From Paracentrotus lividus (lineage: Eukaryota; Echinodermata; Echinoidea; Camarodonta; Echinidae): a DNA stretch of 64,000 nucleotides. The notes beneath the pieces were generated by a model that saw nothing but the letters and a program-made list of their open reading frames with translations, searched no databases and had not been told where the DNA came from. Location of the stretch: assembly GCA_940671915.1 (NCBI GenBank), contig CALNVZ010003432.1, positions 11,868,356 through 11,932,355 of the forward strand, in the 5' to 3' direction. The position numbers were made by a program, and so were the translations under genes. Shown one piece after another: positions 11,404 through 23,245 of the stretch (its first letter is position 1; each line of letters begins with the position of its first letter).

Positions 11404-12604
11404 GTTAACGATATTCTGTAGAAATGGTATATAAAGACTTTCCAAATATTTGACAATGCTTTTAATGACAGGAAATGATTTCTAGCTTTGAAGGAAATTT
11501 ATTATATTTTTTCATTCATTCACTTCGATTTATTAAAAAAAAAACCTCGTTAAAACAGTCGGGAGGCTGATATAAGCAAAGATTACAAAGTATACCCAAA
11601 TTTATAATTTCTTATTAATTTCTCATAATATCGTTTTCCTATTTTAACTAAAGTAATCTAAAAAGAAAAACGATACCATAAATTGCCTTCAAAGCAAATT
11701 TTGTTTTTCTTTTTAAATCTTGTCAGTTCATCTTTCTTTCACAGTTTTTCGTTTATTGTCTAAATTGTGTTTTACATTATATTGAAAAACTTCGTTTATA
11801 TTTTAATTGAAAGTATTATTGTAATACATGTTTATAACTTATGTTTCTAAAAAGAAATAAATTTGGATCTTTAAACCTTGAATCCTTGAATCTTTCCTAA
11901 AATCATATTTTGGTCTATTATTTGCTTCATCCCACACGATGCAATTCCGTCTTAAAAGACAACAACAAAGAATTTTAAATCTTCCTCTATACCTCCTCGT
12001 CCTTAGAAAATAATCTTCATAAAAATAATGTTTGTCCTCGTGATGTAAATAATATAATTTAATGAATTTACATTAACATCTATTTGCGTAGTTTTGAAAA
12101 CACATTACTTCATTTTTTTTTTCATATATTTTAGGAAAGTTCTAGGGCTTAAATTTTTTCAAATGTTAAATAATATTGACAAATTTGGAAATAATATTAT
12201 TTCGTAAATAATTGTTTGTAGGATTATAAATACTGTGAAAATTAACTAACTTAATTCGATCAATTTAAAATCAGAGCATAGAATTTACCATTAAAATGTC
12301 TTAATATAAAAACATGTGAGGCGGAACATCGAATGAATTTTAATCTACAATGTTATAATTTCTTAAAACTACTTATTTGTAAACGTAAGTCATTAAGTCG
12401 CTAAAAAATTTGCCTTTTGTCCACAACCTCCGTAAATTGTGTTTTTGTTGAAAATATTTGAGAAACCGACGCAAAATCAGAAAACATATTTCTGTTCAAT
12501 AATGTTATACAAGAAATCACTATGAAGACAAAGGGATCACGCGACGTAGTCATATTTTACTTTTTTGGCTGTTACCTCTTTTGAAAACTATCAAAAATTC
12601 CCTT

Positions 12605-12637
<33 letters not shown>

Positions 12638-12950
12638 TTAGGCGGTTTCTCATTAAGAGGGATTTGAGATTAAAAGCATCATACAACATTTTTGATAGTT
12701 ATCAATACGTTTATCGTCCGTTGTTGTTTTCAAATGATTAAAATGTAAATGATTTCTATCGATTCAAATTCAGATTCCGCAAATTCATTTCCAACAAATT
12801 TTCATAATATCATAAGGTCGATGTATGTAAGTAAACCCATGCCTCATGTCATATCTGTTAAAAAGTTCCAAGAAAATATGCATAATTTCACAATGATTAA
12901 TTTAATGTATTATTGATAACAATACAAATACTATTGAATGCAGTTCGTAT
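11404..12950. other. AT-rich non-coding DNA
   Basis: No gene or element is recognised. A TC microsatellite lies at 12,603-12,629. Confidence 0.5.
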
Positions 12951-13306
12951 AAATTTGAATACCATCCCGCGGTTTGCACGATATCACGCCCATGCGCAGA
13001 AGAGACGTGCAATGGACACAGCGCATGCACATCATCAGCAGTGTACTGGCGCCAACCGACCGAACATTGTCATGATTTTCCAAAAGATTACATCCTGATT
13101 CGCTCATCAATGGCTTAAATCGACGCTGATCATAGTGGTCTGTTTAGGTAAGCCTTTGTTTGGGCTTCCAAAGATGCTTGCATGTTTGCATTAATCGATC
13201 GGGAATAGAATAGAAAGAGATACATGCTTCCATACCTTAAATCGTCATTGACAGCAGTCCCACTTAAAGTGCCCGCTTAAAGAGTGGGTCAATTTGTTTC
13301 CTATTT

Positions 13307-14575
13307 ATGTTTGTTCTGTGGTGCGAACCTAAGAACTGTTTTCATGTCTCACAAATCGACATTATGAGTAGTGAAATGAGACGATCGAAGCCATTCACCC
13401 GTCGCCATTTTGAAAGCGAGATGACAAATACTCTCTTTACATCGCCTTTCTTCCATTTCTTGGCCTTTTATCTAGGCAAATTTGGCTCTTTTGAAGGCTG
13501 ACAATTATCATGATCGAAAAGAGTCCATCCTAAATGCCCTCCTTATCTTTTCGGTTTAACTTCATGGAAATAATGTCTGTTATGTCGAGCGGAAGGAGGC
13601 TGCTCTGTTTTGGAGCGAGAATGACTTTTTGTGTGAATGCTACCCCGATCGGTCGGGCGTCAGACATACATTAGCCCCTCTTATAGTGGCGGGGGCTTTG
13701 TAAGCATCCGAGATAAATTGCACATCAATAACATTCTTTCAAACTACGAAGAAAAACACAAGCGGTTGATAGATTTCTTAACATAATAAGCGTTATCCGT
13801 ATTATATACATGTCATGTAGATGATGGCTCTTTTTCGTTTAGATGGTAGTCTAACATGGGTTAAAGAAATACATTACGCCTATTCGGCCACCAAACACTG
13901 CAGGTATGCATTTTATGTACAAAAAAAAAACAAAACAAAAACAAAACCGTTAGCGGTAAATGTCTACATGATCATTAATCCTGGAAAATTATCAGAGTAA
14001 AAGGGATATACTTACAAAATAACGATGACAAGGTGAAAAAAGAAGAAAAAGAAAAGGAAGGGGACGAAGACAAGAGAACAGAAGTGCTTTGATAAATAAC
14101 GCCCACTGTAAAATCTTGGGTATAGTTTTGGTAAATCTCAAAATATAAACTTTTATATGTTGAGTCTACTTTGAGATAGAAAAAAGGGTAATATAACAAA
14201 AAAACGCATCATACTTTTTGTTTCTTGTCAGTACTGCGTACTCGTCCATCGAAGGCATCCAGTATAATAATTTTAAAAAATGCGATGAACATGGGGTGTT
14301 TTATTCATTTTTTTTTTTTGGGGGGGGGGGGTCGACTACTCTTTATCAGCCCACGTGTACTGATCGGGCGACTGAAGAAAAAAATAACATGATATATAGA
14401 ACAAACTAACGTTTGTAAGGGAAAAAAAAAGAAATTTGTGGAAGGTTTTAGTTGATCACCTTATAGACAAAATCTCATAAGTTTGACAGTACCAATGAAT
14501 TCAATCAAAAGGTGGCGCTGTATACAAAGTCAATGCAAAGTTTATGTAAAGTGAAGTTCACAACCCCATTTTTTC
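13307..14575. other. Left-arm segment without recognised gene
   Basis: Mirrored at about 23,250-24,570. The short open frame at 13,307-13,501 is not preserved exactly in the mirror copy, which carries indels. No function is recognised. Confidence 0.4.
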
Positions 14576-14635
14576 CTTCATCATCATCTTCTTCTTCTTC
14601 TGCTTCTTCTTCTTCTTCTTCTTCTTCTTCTTTTT

Positions 14636-14666
<31 letters not shown>

Positions 14667-14739
14667 TTCTTCTTCTTCTTCTTCTTCTTCTTCGTCTTCG
14701 TCTTCTTCTTCTTCTTCTTCTTTTTCTTCTTCTTCATAA
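14576..14739 (+). repeat. (TTC)n microsatellite, left arm
   Basis: 164 bp of almost pure TTC, read as poly-Ser or poly-Lys in open frames. The mirror at about 23,080-23,245 is a scrambled GAA tract with many indels. Confidence 0.95.
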
Positions 14740-14959
14740 TCATAGACTGACGGATGTGGTAATACTCAGAATAATATTAGTACAACAGAGTAAAATCTTA
14801 TCAGGAAAAATGCTAATAGTATGTTTTTGGTTGTTTTGTTTGTTCGTTTGATGGTTTGTTTGTTTAGATTTTGTTTTCGTTTTTTATTTTAAAGACAAAA
14901 TTTTGTGAGAGAATTAGAAGCCTTACGAAGCTCTCCCAATGTATTTTAAAATTTGTTAA

Positions 14960-15533
14960 GGTGGTATCTCACTTACTATGAGACGTATTTGAGACTAGTT
15001 TGGGACATGTTTGATACAGATTCGAAACGGTTTTGAGACTAGTCATCCGCAACGTCTCATGAGTATACCATGCGGGAAAATCGAACTACAATGTAAACAA
15101 AACAAAAAAAAATACAGAAAAGTGATGTCAGCAGAGTCGCCATACAAAAGTGTAATTTAAGATAACAGTTTTGTTGTAAATTTCTCCTCTTATGATTAAA
15201 GAAAGAGAAGAAAAAAATCATTAGAGTTCTATAGCTTACATATTTGGTTAAAACGGAACAAATGTCAGTGTTACTTCTGAAGTATATTTTGTATTTCTCA
15301 CGTAATTATTTGCAGGAGAAATTTACAACAAAATTGTTTTTAAAATTACATTTTTTTTTATGGCGACTCTGCTGACAGCAGATTTGCTGTAAAAATGCAA
15401 ATATTTTTTTTACAGTGTATGATTTTGTCCCGTCGTCAAGTCGTCTCCGAGACGTCTCTGCGACGGAAAAATTACCGGAGGGGTCTCTGATTGACTGAGT
15501 CTCAGAGACGTTTCCGCGAAGTGAGATACCAAC
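14960..15533. mobile_element. GAGACG-family foldback interrupted by another foldback
   Basis: The left end GGTGGTATCTCACTT and right end AAGTGAGATACCAACC bound GAGACG motifs. Nested between about 15,125 and 15,377 is a second inverted repeat with GTCAGCAGAGTCGCCAT ends. Mirror copy: 22,260-22,845. Confidence 0.7.
15125..15377. mobile_element. Foldback with GTCAGCAGAGTCGCCAT ends
   Basis: Arms of about 65 bp: left GTCAGCAGAGTCGCCAT through gtaaatttctcc, right ggagaaatttac through ATGGCGACTCTGCTGAC. It is nested in the GAGACG element. Mirror copy at about 22,425-22,675. Confidence 0.7.
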
Positions 15534-15581
15534 CGTAACTCTCCTCTCTCCAAAGCAATAAAGTATCAATAAAAATGGATT

Positions 15582-16005
15582 TTTAATGGCGCGGTTGATG
15601 ACGTCAAAGAATGTTAAGGGAATTAATGCTACGGCCAGGCATGATTGGGTTTCGCCTTTAGAAAACAAGTTTGTATTGCTATGTCAGAACAATAGACCCC
15701 ATGTGTGCTAGAATTCTATTGTTATGAAATGAAAGGGCAAATTCATTCAGCATTTAGCATGTAGCATTCCGTTAACATCTTTTGACGTCATCAGCCGCGC
15801 CATTAAAGTAGGGGTATTTTTCTTAGTATTTGGGAGGGATGGCCTGGTTGAGGTTCGATCACCTTTTCAATTAAATACTTTCTATAGATGGACAATAAAA
15901 ATGCTTAAATTGGGAATTGTTGTATTATGAAAAATTGTTAGCTTTCGTTTTATATGTAATTTGGGTTTTCATTTCTCGGTCCGGTCGGGGTCTTTAAGTT
16001 ACACA
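15582..16005. mobile_element. CGGACCGAC-family element, partial, left arm
   Basis: The inner inverted segments gcgcggttgatgacgtcaaa and tttgacgtcatcagccgcgc pair, and the right end resembles the element at 5,897-6,512 (tttctcggtccggtcgg). The left outer arm is missing. Mirror copy at about 21,780-22,220. Confidence 0.65.
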
Positions 16006-16080
16006 CAACGAATTTTTTACAGAATTCTTGTAGGTTTTGTAAAGTAGGAACTGCATAATTCCGATGTAATTCTATCCATA

Positions 16081-17149
16081 TAAACCCCTCACAAAAAGTT
16101 TCGCAAATCGACTTTGGGCCATGATAACTTTTCAGGTACGCTTTAGTTATTCCTGATATTCATACCATTGGAAAGATAATTTATTCCCCTTTTTATTGAT
16201 ATCCTATTTGTAATGATTGTGTCATACTTCAATGCACAGAATATCAGAATATGGAGAAAAGTAAAAAGTCAAATGTTGTAAAATGCATTTTTATTGATCA
16301 CATTGAAGTTCCGCAATTTGACTTTAGGTCCTGATATCTTTGGGGATATTTTCTAATTTTTATTGAATTTTATATCATTGTCAAGTTAATTTATTCCTCT
16401 CTTGATTGATACCTTATTTGTCATGGTGATGTCATGCCTGGGTCCACAGAACCCCTGAATACCACCTGAATACATGACAAAGCGAAAGATAATTTTCAGT
16501 TTAAATTTCTGTAACACAACTCTGAACCTTGATACATTTTAATGTGGGGATTTAATCATTGTCAATTTTTATAGCATTAAAAAAGTTCATTTATTCTTCT
16601 TTTTATTAATACCCTATTTGCAATAGTAACATCATGTTTGAATGCACATAACTCACGAATATAATGCAAAGTAAAAAGTGAAAAGTTACGAAATGCATTG
16701 TTATTACCCACAACAGACAATAATACTCACAATAGGCATTCAATTTGCAACATTTAACTTCTAACTTGTCCTAACATTCAGGTGTTCTGCCCATGCAGGA
16801 ACAACACTATCGTTACAGTTAGGGTGTCATTGAAAACAGGAATAAATTATCTTGACAGTGGTCTAAAATTCAATAAAAATTAGAAAATACCCCATAAGTT
16901 ATCAGATCCTAAAGTCGAGTTGCGGAACTTCGCTTTGATAAATGCTTTTTGCAACATTTGACTTTTTACTTTTCTCCATATTCTGATATTCTGTGCATTG
17001 AAGCATGACATAATCATTACAAGTAGGATATCAATAAAAAGTGGAATAAATTATCTTTCCAATGGTATGAATATCAGGAATAACTAAAGCGTACCTGAAA
17101 AGTTATCATGGCCCAAAGTCTATTTGCGAAACTTTTTGTGAGGGGTTTA
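16081..17149. mobile_element. 1.07 kb palindromic element of degenerate 230-bp units, TA-flanked
   Basis: TAAACCCCTCACAAAAAG and its complement form the ends, with TA on each side (16,079-16,080 and 17,150-17,151). Each half is built of diverged units containing gactttrggycctgata and tcaatgcacagaa landmarks, read inward and then inverted. Mirror copy at about 20,645-21,713. Confidence 0.75.
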
Positions 17150-17151
17150 TA

Positions 17152-18864
17152 TTCACATAGTCTAAAGTTTACATCATAATTGCTCCACATTGCTCCACTT
17201 CGAAATCGGGTGACTTGAATTGAAAAGGACAGGAAATTAATTTTGATTAATAGGGAGTTTTTTAAACTATAATATTTGCGATTTTGCAAAACAAACGACC
17301 CAATAGCACAAAATAAACACCTTATACCCAACACAAACGAATAATTTTTTTTTTTTTTTTTTGAAACTTTTTCCAAGTCTTAAACGTTTCATAAACAATT
17401 TTATTAATATATTTTCTGGGTCTCCGGTGTTTGTTAGAGCACCATGGTTAGAACACTATTTATTGAAACATTTTTCTGGAAGGCATTGACAGGCTTTGTG
17501 AGAGTGGAATCCAAGGATTTCTCCTCTTCTTCGTTGAAAGATTGCAACAAAAAAAATATCGCGCTTTCAAACAAATTTTCCTACTATTACTCTCTTTCTA
17601 CCCTGAAGTAGTACTTCTCATATCCAATTTCTTCGACTTGCTTCCATTACCTCTCTCTTATGTCTGTCAATTTCCTTCCGAACCTCCCCACTTCGTCCGT
17701 CTTAGGAGGTTTTTATTGAGAAATCATCTCCCTTCCCGCTCAGCTTTGGCTGTAATGCCTGTTTAATTGTAATTGGAGCATTCGACACCCCTTGGCTATC
17801 TAACCTTGTGCATTTTGAGGGCGACTGAAAAACGCGAGTGGAAAAAAAAAATGGCCGTGGATATCTGAACGATACTCTCTTAATAGCCAGTCTTTTATTC
17901 CCCGCAAGGTTTCGACAAAATGAGCAGGAGCATCAAATAACAATTATTTTCCTAAAAGCGACTCTGCATTATTTCGCTTATAATAGATGAGAGTGTTGCA
18001 AACAATCTTGAAATATAGATGGAAAGTGACATTTGGTAAACCTTTTCCTTCCTCCTCGTCTGGTCATAATCACTAGCGGGGGAAAGTAAGGACAAGTAAA
18101 AAAGATGTCAAAATATAGATAAGACCGTCTCACCCCACAAGAAATGAAACGAGCGAATGTTTCTAGTACATGCAAATTGAGGTATAAGGTTTCTCTCTTT
18201 ATTTCCGCTATTTTCTGATTAAGTACCCGCTGCGTACATCACTAATTGAAAGAGGCTTGGGACCAGTGGCATACAACAAAAAAATATTTGATTGAAAATT
18301 GAAATTCATCGTATCGCACCGGGCCCATTAAAATGATCTTGACACCCTTTTGTTCCCTGTTTTCTTCCCTGTTTTCTTTTAAATATAGGGCTTCAGGTAT
18401 GGTCGGATATGAATTATTGATAATAATTATTTTAAAAAAAGAAGATTTATTTACGTCCTTCGAATATTCATAAATTATTTAGTTCATGAATATTCGATTT
18501 TTTGTTGTTTTGTTCTAAATATCTTATTTATTCATTTATTTATTTTTTTATTATTATTATTATTTTTTTTTTTTTGGTGCTTTCTAAATCATACTTAATG
18601 TATATTGTTTTTATTTTATTATTTTAAATCCCAAATCCTTACCGAACGAGACTGGCATGGTGCGACAGTTTGCGCCCTTCCCCTGTTGATCCACATGTAG
18701 GTCATTGATGATTTTCCTCTTGTATATTTATCTTTTCTTGTGGTATTGTCTTCTCAAACATGATTACACAAGGCTATATCCCATGTATTACAACTTTCAT
18801 AACTCGGTCAAATATTTGTATACTTCATGTCAAAAACTGGCCAGGTGATAGTGCTTCGTGTGGC
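17152..18864. other. Inner part of left palindrome arm, no gene recognised
   Basis: Open frames here (for example 17,542-17,766 and 17,978-18,175 minus) have mirror equivalents only because of the inverted repeat. Homopolymer tracts occur at 17,346-17,363 and 18,535-18,575. Confidence 0.4.
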
Positions 18865-18889
18865 NNNNNNNNNNNNNNNNNNNNNNNNN
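18865..18889. other. Assembly gap (25 N)
   Basis: 25 unknown bases exactly at the centre of the giant inverted repeat. Confidence 1.
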
Positions 18890-20644
18890 GGCACATACAA
18901 CGCAGACCAAAAGATCATATCAACCTCCCCCACCCCCCCCCCCCCATGCACACGAAGCACTATCACTGGCCAGTTTTTGACATGAATATTACAAATATTT
19001 GACCGGAGTTATGAAGTTGTTAATACATGGGATATAGCCTTGGTTAATCATGTTTGAGAAGACAATACCACAAGAAAAGATATAATACAAGAGGAAAATC
19101 ATCAATGACCTACATGTGGATCAACAGGGGAAGGGCGCAAACTGTCGCACCATGCCAGTCTCGTTCGGGTAAGGATTTGGGATTTAAAATAATAAAATAA
19201 AAACAATATACATTAAGTATGATTTGAAAGCACCAAAAAAAAAAAATAATAAATAATAAAAAATAAATAAATGAATAAATAAGATATTTAGAACAAAACA
19301 ACAAAAAATCGAATATTCATGAACTAATAATTTATGAATATTCGAGGACGTAAATAAATCTTCTTTTTTTTAAATAATTATTATCAATAATTCATATCCG
19401 ACCATACTGAAGCCCTATATTTAAAAGAAACAAGGGAAGAAAACAGGGAACAAAAGGGTGTCAAGATCATTTTATGGGCCGCGTGCATACGATGAATTTC
19501 AATTTTCAATCAAATATTTTTTTGTTGTATGGCCACTGGTCCCAAGCCTCTTTCAATTAGTGATGTACGCAGCGGGTACTTAATCAGAAATAGGCGGAAA
19601 TAAAGAGAGAAACCTTATACCTCAATTTGCATGTACTAGAAACATTCGCTCGTTTCATTTCTTGTGGGGTGAGACGGTCTTATCTATATTTTGACATCTT
19701 TTTACTTGTCCTTACTTCCCCCGCTAGTGATTATGACCAGACGAGGAGGAAGGAAAAGGTTTACCAAATGTCACTTTCCATCTATATTTCAAGATTGTTT
19801 GCAACACTCTCATCTATTATAAGCGAAATAATGCAGAGTCGCTTTTAGGAAAATAATTGTTTATTTGATGCTCCTGCTCATTTTGTCGAAACCTTGCGGG
19901 GAATAAAAGACTGGCTATTAAGAGAGTATCGTTCAGAATCCACGGCCTTTTTTTTTTTCCACTCGCGATTTTTCAGTCGCCTCACAAATGCACAAGGTTA
20001 GATAGCCAAGGGGTGTCGAATGCTCCAATTACAATTAAACAGGCATTACAGCCAAAGCTGAGCGGGAAGGAAGATGATTTCTCAATAAAACCTCCTAAGA
20101 CGGACGAAGTGGGGAGGTTCGGAAGGAAATTGACAGACATAAGAGAGAGGTAATGGAAGCAAGTCGAAGAAATTGGATATGAGAAGTACTACTTCAGGGT
20201 AGAAAGAGAGTAATAGTAGGAAATTTGTTTGAAAGCGCGATATTTTTTTTTGTTGCAATCTTTCAACGAAGAAGAGGAGAAATCCTTGGATTCCACTCTC
20301 ACAAAGCCTGTCAATGCCTTCCAGAAAAATGTTTCATAAATAGTGTTTCTAACCATGGTGCTCTAACAAACACCGGAGACCCAGAAAATATATTATAAAA
20401 TTGTTTATGAAACGTTTAAGACTTGGAAAAGTTTTCAAAAAAAAAAAAAAAAATTATTCGTTTGTGTTGGGTATAAGGTGTTTATTTTGTGCTATTGGGT
20501 CGTTTGTTTTGCAAAATCGCAAATATTATAGTTTAAAAAACTCCCTATTAATCAAAATTAATTTCCTGTCCTTTTCAATTCAAGTCACCCGATTTCGAAG
20601 TGGAGCAATGTGGAGCAATTATGATGTAAACTTTAGACTATGTG

Positions 20645-21713
20645 AATATAACCCTCACAAAATTTCGCAAATAGACTTTGGGCCATGATAACTTTTCAGG
20701 TACGCTTTAGTTATTCCTGATATTCATACCATTGGAAAGATAATTTATTCCACTTTTTATTGATATCCTACTTGTAATGATTATGTCATGCTTCAATGCA
20801 CAGAAATATCAGAATATGGAGAAAAGTAAAAAGTCAAATGTTGCAAAAGCATTTATCAAAGCGAAGTTCCGCAACTCGACTTTAGGATCTGATAACTTAT
20901 GGGTATTTTCTAATATTTTATTGAATTTTAGACCACTGTCAAGATAATTTATTCTGTTTTCAATGACACCCTAACTGTAACGATAGTGTTGTTCCTGCAT
21001 GGGCAGAACACCTGAATGTTAGGACAAGTTAGAAGTTAAATGTTGCAAATTGAATGCCTATTGTGAGTATTATTGTCTGTTGTGGGTAATAACAATGCAT
21101 TTCGTAACTTTTCACTTTTTTACTTTGCATTATATTCGTGAGTTATGTGCATTCAAACATGATGTTACTATTGCAAATAGGGTATTAATAAAAGAAGAAT
21201 AAATGAACTTTTTTAATGCTATAAAGATTGACAATGATTAAATCCCCACATTAAAATGTATCAAGGTTCAGAGTTGTGTTACAGAAATTTAAACTGAAAA
21301 TTATCTTTCGCTTTGTCATGTATTCAGGTGGTATTCAGGGGTTCTGTGGACCCAGGCATGACATCACCATGACAAATAAGGTATCAATCAAGAGAGGAAT
21401 AATTAACTTGACAATGATATAAAATTCAATAAAAATTAGAAAATATCCCAAAGATATCAGGACCTAAAGTCAAATTGCGGAACTCAATGTGATCAATAAA
21501 AATGCATTTTACAACATTTGATTTTTTACTTTTCTCCATATTCTGATATTCTGTGCATTGAAGTATGACACAATCATTACAAATAGGATATCAATAAAAA
21601 GGGGAATAAATTATTTTCCAATGGTATGAATATATCAGGAATAACTAAAGCGTACCTGAAAAGTTATCAATGGCCCAAGTCGATTTGCGAAACTTTTTGT
21701 GAGGGGTTTATAT
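20645..21713. mobile_element. Mirror copy of the 1.07 kb palindromic element
   Basis: Reverse complement of 16,081-17,149 with small indels. One terminal unit has lost bases (ccctcacaaaatttcgc). Confidence 0.7.
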
Positions 21714-21779
21714 GGATAGAATTACATCGGAATTATGCAGTTCCTACTTTACAAAACCTACAAGAATTCTGTAAAAAAT

Positions 21780-22220
21780 TCGTTGTGTGTAACTTAAAGA
21801 CCCCGACCGGACCGAGAAATGAAACGCCAAATTACATATAAAAACGAAAGCTAACAATTTTTCATAATACAACAATATCCCAATTTAAGCATTTTTATTG
21901 TCCATCTATAGAAAGTATTTAATTGAAAAGGTGATCGGAACCTCACCAGGCCATCCCTCCCAAATACTAAGAAAATACCCCTATTTAATGGCGCGGCTGA
22001 TGACGTTCAAAAGATGTTAACGGAATGCTACATGCTAAATGCTGAATGAATTTGCCCTTTCATTTCATAACAATAGAATTCTAGCACACATGGTTCTATT
22101 GTTCTGACATAGCAATACAAACTTGTTTTCTAAAGGCGAAACCCAATCATGCCTGGCCGTAGCATTAATTCCCTTAACATTCTTTGGACGTCATCAACCG
22201 CGCCATTAAAAATCCATTTT
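21780..22220. mobile_element. Mirror copy of the CGGACCGAC-family element
   Basis: Reverse complement of about 15,582-16,005, with gaccccgaccggaccgag and gcgcggctgatgacg landmarks. Confidence 0.65.
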
Positions 22221-22259
22221 TATTGATACTTATTGCTTTGGAGAGGAGGGAGAGTTACG

Positions 22260-22845
22260 GTTGGTATCTCACTTCGCGGAAAACGTCTCTGAGACTCAGT
22301 CAATCAGAGACCCCTCCGGTAATTTTTCGTCGCCAGAGACGTCTCGGAAGACGACTTGACGACGGGACAAAATTCATACACTATGTAAAAAAAATTGCAT
22401 TTTTTACAGCAAATCTGCTGTCAGCAGAGTCGCCTATTACAAAAAAATGTAATTTTAAAAACAAGTTGTTGTAAATTTCTCTGCAAATAATTACGCTGAG
22501 AAATCAAAATTATTCAAAGTAACACTGACATTTGTTTGCCGTTTTACACCAAATATGTAGCTATAGAACTCTAATGATTTTTTCTTCTCTTCTTTAATCC
22601 ATAAGAGGAGAAATGTTCAAACAAAACTGTTATCTTAAATTAACTTTTGTATTGGCGAGTCTCTGCTGACATCACTTTTTGTATTTTTTTTGTTTGTTTA
22701 CTTGGTAGTTATCGATTTTTCCCAGCATGGTATATGGCTCATGAGACGTTGCGGATGACTAGCTCTCCAAACGTTTCAATCTGTACAAACATGTCCCAAC
22801 TGTCTCAAATTCGAGTCTCCATAGTAAAGTGAGATACCACTTAAC
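22260..22845. mobile_element. Mirror copy of the interrupted GAGACG-family element
   Basis: GGTATCTCACTTCGCGGA at the left and AAAGTGAGATACCACTT at the right, with the nested foldback at about 22,425-22,675. Many indels compared with the left arm. Confidence 0.65.
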
Positions 22846-23074
22846 AATTTTTAAATACATTGGGAGAGCTTCGTATAGAGCTTCTAATTCTCTACAGCAA
22901 AATTTGTCTTTAAATAAAAAACGAAAACAAAATTCTGAACAAACAACCTCACAAGCGAACAATAAAAACAACCAAACATCTATTAGCATGTTTTTCCTTG
23001 GATAAGATGGTTACTCTGTTTGTACTTAATATTAATTCTGAGTATATACCCACATCCGTCAGTCCTCATTGATT

Positions 23075-23245
23075 ATGAGATGAAGAAGAAAAAGAGAAGG
23101 AAAAGACAGAAAAGAAGGACGAGACGAGAGAAAGAAGAAGAAGAAGAAGAATAAGCAGAGAAGAAGAGAAACAGAAGAAGAAGAAGAAGAACAAGAAGAA
23201 GAAGAGAAGAAGAGAAGAAGAAGCGAGAAGAAGAAGATGATGATG
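23075..23245 (-). repeat. Degenerate (GAA)n tract, right arm
   Basis: Counterpart of the clean TTC tract at 14,576-14,739, here broken by single-base deletions and substitutions. Confidence 0.85.

Noticed and set aside
14512-14739. Poly-Ser (or antisense poly-Lys) open frame
   Set aside because: It is just the TTC microsatellite read in frame.
17074-20688. Similar peptides from 17,074-17,376 (minus) and 20,401-20,688 (plus), suggesting a duplicated gene
   Set aside because: They match because they lie in mirror arms of the giant inverted repeat. The frame starts in a homopolymer and includes element termini.
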